From contig NZ_SUKC01000006.1 in NCBI RefSeq assembly GCF_005047635.1, positions 1-64,000 of the forward strand: 64,000 bases of DNA, in the 5' to 3' direction. The stretch comes from Arthrobacter sp. CAU 1506. Its GTDB lineage: Bacteria; Actinomycetota; Actinomycetes; Actinomycetales; Micrococcaceae. A program made the translations under genes and the position numbers. Positions 60,498 to 64,000 of this stretch are shown in pieces (position 1 is the first letter of the stretch; every line of letters starts with the position of its first letter). The notes beneath the pieces were generated by a model that was not told the DNA's origin, made no database searches, and saw nothing but the letters and a program-made list of their open reading frames with translations.

Positions 60498-60529
60498 AGC
60501 TTAGTTTGTCGCGGGCCGCCGGGTAGGCT
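60498..60529. promoter_or_regulatory. Divergent promoter hexamers of pabC and cls
   Basis: TAAGCT on the minus strand (60503-60498) serves leaderless pabC; TAGGCT on the plus strand (60524-60529) serves cls. The -10s are only 20 bases apart, so the polymerases would compete. Confidence 0.55.
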
Positions 60530-60574
60530 GGGGAGGATTGCGCCGGCACACGGCGGGAGGGGAGGAGCAGCCGC

Positions 60575-62053
60575 GTGCTGTGGTCGTTTGCGGGGCTGGG
60601 CACTTTCCCCGACTGGATCGTCGCCATTCTGGGCGTGGTCGATATGGCGATCCGCATCATCGCCTTGGGCGTGATTCCCGGCAACCGCCGGCCCAACACC
60701 GCCATGGCCTGGCTGCTGGCGATCTTCTTCATCCCGTTGCTCGGACTCTTGCTGTTTTTCATGTTCGGCAGCTACCGGCTCTCGCAACGACGGATCGCCA
60801 AGCAGGCGGACATCAACCAGCGGGTCTGGGCAGCCACCCATGACATGGAGGAGCCCCGCAGCGAGAAGGAAGCGCCGGCCTGGGTGCATTCGGCTGCCGA
60901 ACTGAACCGGCGGCTGGGCGCCTTCCCGATGGTGGACAGCAACCATGTGGAGCTCTACCCGGACTACGACGCCTCGATTGCCGCGATGACCGAATCCGTG
61001 CGCGAGGCCCGCGAGTTCGTCAACATCGAGTTCTACATCATGAGCAACGACTCGACCACTAGTGAACTCTTTGTTGCCCTCGAAGAGGCCGCCGCCCGCG
61101 GCGTCCGGGTGCGCTTGTTGTTCGACCACATCGGCACCCTCCGCGTGACCGGCTACCGAAAGTTCCGCCGCTGGCTGGAGACCACCCAGATCGACTGGCG
61201 TCGTTCCCTGCCGGTGCTGCCGGTCCGCGGCCAGTGGCGCCGGATCGACCTGCGCAACCACCGCAAGATCCTGGTGGTGGACGGACGCGTGGCCTTCACC
61301 GGATCGCAGAACCTGATCGAGCCGGGCTACCGGCGCAGCTCCAGCGAAAAGATCGGCCGCAAGTGGGTGGAACTGATGGCCCGCTACGAAGGTCCCATCG
61401 TCACCGCCCTGAACGTGGTGTTCGCCACCGACTGGCTGAGCGAAACGGAAGACACGCTCGAAGCCGAACTGTTCACCCCGGTTCCGTTCCGCGAGCCCGG
61501 GCCGATGACCTGCCAGGCGCTGCCCAGCGGCCCCGGCTTCGCCACCGAGAACAACCTGCGCCTGTTCAACACGCTGATCTATGCGGCGGTGGAGCGGCTC
61601 TCCATCTGCAGCCCCTACTTCGTACCTGATGATTCGCTGCTCTATGCGATCACGACGGCGGCGCAGCGCGGCGTCGAGGTGGAGCTCTTCGTGTCCGAGC
61701 TGGGCGACCAGGCGATGGTCCACCATGCCCAGCAGTCCTACTACCAGGCGTTGCTGGAGGCCGGTGTACGGATCTACCGCTACCCCAAGCCGCTGGTGCT
61801 GCACGCCAAGCACTTCACCGTGGACAACGAAGTTGCCGTGATCGGCTCCAGCAACATGGACATGCGGTCCTTCTCGCTGAACATGGAGGTTTCCGTGATG
61901 ATGCTCGGCGACCACATCGTGGAGGAACTGTCCGACATCCAGGACAGTTACCGGGTGATCTCCAAGGAGCTCACGCTGGAGGAGTGGAAGCAGCGGCCGC
62001 GCTGGCAGCGCTACGTGGATAACGTCGCCCGGCTGACCGCCACCCTGCAGTAG
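60575..62053 (+). CDS. cls: Cardiolipin synthase, phospholipase D family
   Basis: A 492-residue membrane enzyme. Two N-terminal hydrophobic helices (about 8-33 and 43-65) with PGNRRPNTAMAWLLAIFFIP are typical of bacterial Cls. The two HKD catalytic motifs are HRKILVVD (H229, K231, D236) and HAKHFTVD (H410, K412, D417), each followed by G-S-x-N. It joins two phosphatidylglycerols into cardiolipin. GGAGGAG seven to eight bases before GTG 60575. Convergent with pabB, 10 bases between. Confidence 0.95.
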   Translation: MLWSFAGLGTFPDWIVAILGVVDMAIRIIALGVIPGNRRPNTAMAWLLAIFFIPLLGLLLFFMFGSYRLSQRRIAKQADINQRVWAATHDMEEPRSEKEAPAWVHSAAELNRRLGAFPMVDSNHVELYPDYDASIAAMTESVREAREFVNIEFYIMSNDSTTSELFVALEEAAARGVRVRLLFDHIGTLRVTGYRKFRRWLETTQIDWRRSLPVLPVRGQWRRIDLRNHRKILVVDGRVAFTGSQNLIEPGYRRSSSEKIGRKWVELMARYEGPIVTALNVVFATDWLSETEDTLEAELFTPVPFREPGPMTCQALPSGPGFATENNLRLFNTLIYAAVERLSICSPYFVPDDSLLYAITTAAQRGVEVELFVSELGDQAMVHHAQQSYYQALLEAGVRIYRYPKPLVLHAKHFTVDNEVAVIGSSNMDMRSFSLNMEVSVMMLGDHIVEELSDIQDSYRVISKELTLEEWKQRPRWQRYVDNVARLTATLQ

Positions 62054-62063
62054 CCGCCGGGCG

Positions 62064-64000
62064 CTAGTCCGGGAACACCGCCCCCAACGCCGAGAGCACG
62101 CCGAAGGCCTTGGCCCGCACTTCGTCCCACTCGTCGTCGGGCACGGAATCAGCCGTGATGGCCCCGCCGACGCCCAGGCTGAGCCGGTTGCCGTCCATCA
62201 CCAGCGTACGGATCACTACCGAGAGGTCCGCGGAGCCGTCCAGCGAAAAATAGCCCACCGCGCCGGAGTAGACGCCGCGCGGCCCGGTCTCCAGCCGGTC
62301 CAGGATCTCCATGGTGCTGATCTTCGGGGCGCCGGTCATCGACCCGGCGGGAAAAGCCGCCGCCACGGCTTCGGCCCGAACAGCGCCGGGCAGCAACTGC
62401 GCGTCGATGGTGGAGACCATCTGGTGCACGGTGGCGTAGGACTCGATGGCACACAGCCGGCTGACCTGCAGCGAACCGGGCACGGCAAAATGGCTCAGAT
62501 CGTTCCGCAGCAAATCCACGATCATGATGTTCTCGGCCCGGTCTTTCACGCTGCCGGCGAGCTCCGCAACGACGGCCGCATCGGCCTCCGGATCCGCCAG
62601 CCGCCGTCGGGTGCCTTTAATCGGTTCGGCCCGCAGGGCGCCGTCGGCGGCGATGCTGAGGAACCGCTCGGGCGACGTGCTCGCCACGGTGAGCGTGCCG
62701 AACCGCAACAGGCTGGCGAATGGCGCCGGATTGCGACGGCGGAGCAGCAAGTAGGTGTGGAGCGGATCCAGCGGCTCCGCCGCGGTGGCGTGCAATTGCG
62801 TGGTCAGGCAGACCTCGTAGGTATTGCCCTCGCTGATTTCCGCCTGGGCCTCGCGGATCTTGGCCAGGTAGGCCTCGCGTGAGTCGCGCGGCTGGAAGAC
62901 CAGGGCGGCAGGCGGCCGGGACGGTTCCGGAGATCCGGCGGAAGCCTGCGGCAGGCCGCGGATGACTGCCGCGGTGCCTGCGATCCACTCGGTTGCTTCG
63001 TCCAGATGGGACGGTCCGGCCAGGGCCAGCAGCCAGGTGCACTGCCGGGCATGGTCCAGCAGGACGGCACGGCCGGCGAACAGCAGCGCGGCATCCGGGA
63101 CAGTCCCGTGGGCGTGGCCCGGCCAGTTCTCCTGCGCCGTGTCCTGCCGGGGGCCGGCCGCGTCCTTGCCGCCGGTTTCGCGTTTGAGTTCGTAGCCCAG
63201 GTAGCCCAGCCAGCCCAGCGCGAAGCCGGGAACGTCTTCGGCCGCGGCGGGGAGGTGGTGCCACGCGCTGTCCAGCCAACGGAAGAACCCGCCGCTGATC
63301 CGCGCGGTGGTGTTGTGCTGGCTCACCAGCGTTGTGCCCTCCCGGTGCTCGGCCCGTTGGCCGAAGCTGCCGCCGTCGTCGGCCATAATGCTGATCCGGT
63401 TCCGGTCGGCGGTTTCGTGGACATTGGAACTGTCCAGCCAGACGCTGCGGTCCGCACCGGCGTACAAGCGCCGGTAGACCGCCTCGGCGTCCGGATAGGC
63501 CTCCACCCGTTCGGCCACCAGACGGACGCCCTCGCGTGCCGTCCGTTCCGGGGCCAGCGCATGTTCCAGTGCGGGCAGCGAGGCCAGCGCCGCGAGCACC
63601 TGCGCGGGGGCCGCTCCGGCAACACTGGAATCGACAACGACGTCCGCGGCGGCAGCCACGTCGTCGCCGGCCAGCCACGCCTCCTCCTGCTCCGCCCAGG
63701 TGTCCCAGAACGGCTCATAGGCCGCACCGTCCCGGGACAAGGCCCGTCTCCGCCGGTCAGCCGACGGAGCCTGCAGCCACACGACGGCGTCGAGCAGGCC
63801 GCGCGCCGCGGCGTGCGCGGCACCGACCCCCTCCAGGACCACGACGTCGGCGGGTTCCGTGGTGCGGGAGGCGCCGTCGTCGTCCCGGGTCCAGTCCCAG
63901 GCGGTCCAGCGGCCGGACTGGCCGGCGGCCAAGGGACGCAGCACGGTCTCCAGGTAGCGCTGCTGTCCGCCGGCCAGGCCGTGCCAGCCCGGGTAGATGT
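62064..64000 (-). CDS. pabB: Aminodeoxychorismate synthase component I fused to N-terminal P-loop-kinase-like domain (5' end cut off)
   Basis: The C-terminal ~450 residues are a chorismate-utilising enzyme: EISEGNTYEVCLTTQL, PERFLS, EPIKGTRRR, VDLLRNDLSHFA and AGSMTGAPKISTMEILD. The PIKGT Lys marks PabB rather than TrpE. Ahead of this, at least 170 residues resemble the C-terminal part of an actinobacterial uridine-kinase-like P-loop protein: IYPGWHGLAGG, WDW, DVVVLEGVGAAH and ALSRDGAAYEPFWDTWAEQEEAWLA. The frame is open through position 64000, so the Walker A lies outside the window. The domain border is near residue 170 of the visible part. Confidence 0.88.
   Translation of the reverse strand, partial: IYPGWHGLAGGQQRYLETVLRPLAAGQSGRWTAWDWTRDDDGASRTTEPADVVVLEGVGAAHAAARGLLDAVVWLQAPSADRRRRALSRDGAAYEPFWDTWAEQEEAWLAGDDVAAAADVVVDSSVAGAAPAQVLAALASLPALEHALAPERTAREGVRLVAERVEAYPDAEAVYRRLYAGADRSVWLDSSNVHETADRNRISIMADDGGSFGQRAEHREGTTLVSQHNTTARISGGFFRWLDSAWHHLPAAAEDVPGFALGWLGYLGYELKRETGGKDAAGPRQDTAQENWPGHAHGTVPDAALLFAGRAVLLDHARQCTWLLALAGPSHLDEATEWIAGTAAVIRGLPQASAGSPEPSRPPAALVFQPRDSREAYLAKIREAQAEISEGNTYEVCLTTQLHATAAEPLDPLHTYLLLRRRNPAPFASLLRFGTLTVASTSPERFLSIAADGALRAEPIKGTRRRLADPEADAAVVAELAGSVKDRAENIMIVDLLRNDLSHFAVPGSLQVSRLCAIESYATVHQMVSTIDAQLLPGAVRAEAVAAAFPAGSMTGAPKISTMEILDRLETGPRGVYSGAVGYFSLDGSADLSVVIRTLVMDGNRLSLGVGGAITADSVPDDEWDEVRAKAFGVLSALGAVFPD

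Noticed and set aside
1-64000. CRISPR arrays, insertion sequences, integrases or prophage genes
   Set aside because: No regular spaced repeats, transposase, integrase or phage structural genes were seen; the tandem repeats found are short and adjacent.

Overview
The window is high-GC DNA with dense, mostly intact genes, many GTG/TTG starts and frequent 1-8 base start/stop overlaps. It looks like the chromosome of an actinobacterium of the Arthrobacter group (Micrococcaceae). Supporting signs are a DUF222/HNH protein, a mycothiol-linked MDMPI/DinB-fold protein, a DtxR/IdeR-type iron box, actinobacterial CopD-CtaG and MrpA/B fusions, and many apparently leaderless genes. The genus is an inference from gene content; no rRNA is present. 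I see no prophage, insertion sequence or CRISPR array.

Layout. 1-8.2 kb: a cut-off HNH protein, a TipA-type MerR regulator with a textbook 19-base-spacer promoter, a DUF606 transporter, an unknown protein, a long acyl-CoA dehydrogenase, a flavin monooxygenase-like protein and an alpha/beta hydrolase. 8.4-12.8 kb: an iron-siderophore uptake operon (two FecCD permeases and an ATPase behind an IdeR-like box), then a siderophore-interacting reductase beyond a very strong hairpin. 12.8-22.7 kb: a polyamine block with a PuuB-like oxidase, a frameshifted small gene, a putrescine/omega-aminotransferase with its Lrp regulator, a PotDABC-type importer and a second class III aminotransferase. 22.8-27.3 kb: YnfA, a GDSL hydrolase, a VIT1-type transporter, an MHS-family MFS transporter and a MarR regulator.

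27.4-29.2 kb: rpmB-rpmG-rpsN, all of the zinc-free type, and an HU gene, separated by textbook terminators. 29.3-34.9 kb: a copper module (His-rich membrane protein, CopC, a CopD/CtaG fusion, a thioredoxin/NHL protein). 34.9-39.9 kb: an anchored protein, a HerA-like ATPase, a deaminase, panD, a membrane protein and tRNA-Gly(CCC). 39.9-44.4 kb: a sugar ABC importer (binding protein, two permeases, ATPase). 44.6-49.2 kb: DUF1684, an MDMPI-type protein, tryptophan 2,3-dioxygenase, dCTP deaminase and a UMF1-type MFS protein. 49.4-55.9 kb: a complete Mrp Na+/H+ antiporter operon (A/B fused, C, D, E, F, G). 56.0-59.6 kb: a DUF4235 protein, then a TPP riboswitch driving a YkoEDC-type ECF importer. 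59.6-64 kb: PabC, cardiolipin synthase and a PabB fused to an N-terminal P-loop-kinase-like domain, cut by the window end.

The main cross-cutting observation is that at least 13 genes show an NANNNT hexamer followed by exactly six bases and then the start codon, as expected for leaderless mRNAs. I used this to fix several starts. No wholly new multi-gene system is evident. The items most worth checking are the kinase-PabB fusion, the TPP riboswitch with a Shine-Dalgarno-masking hairpin, the frameshift at 14.37 kb, and the hairpin cluster inside the second iron permease.
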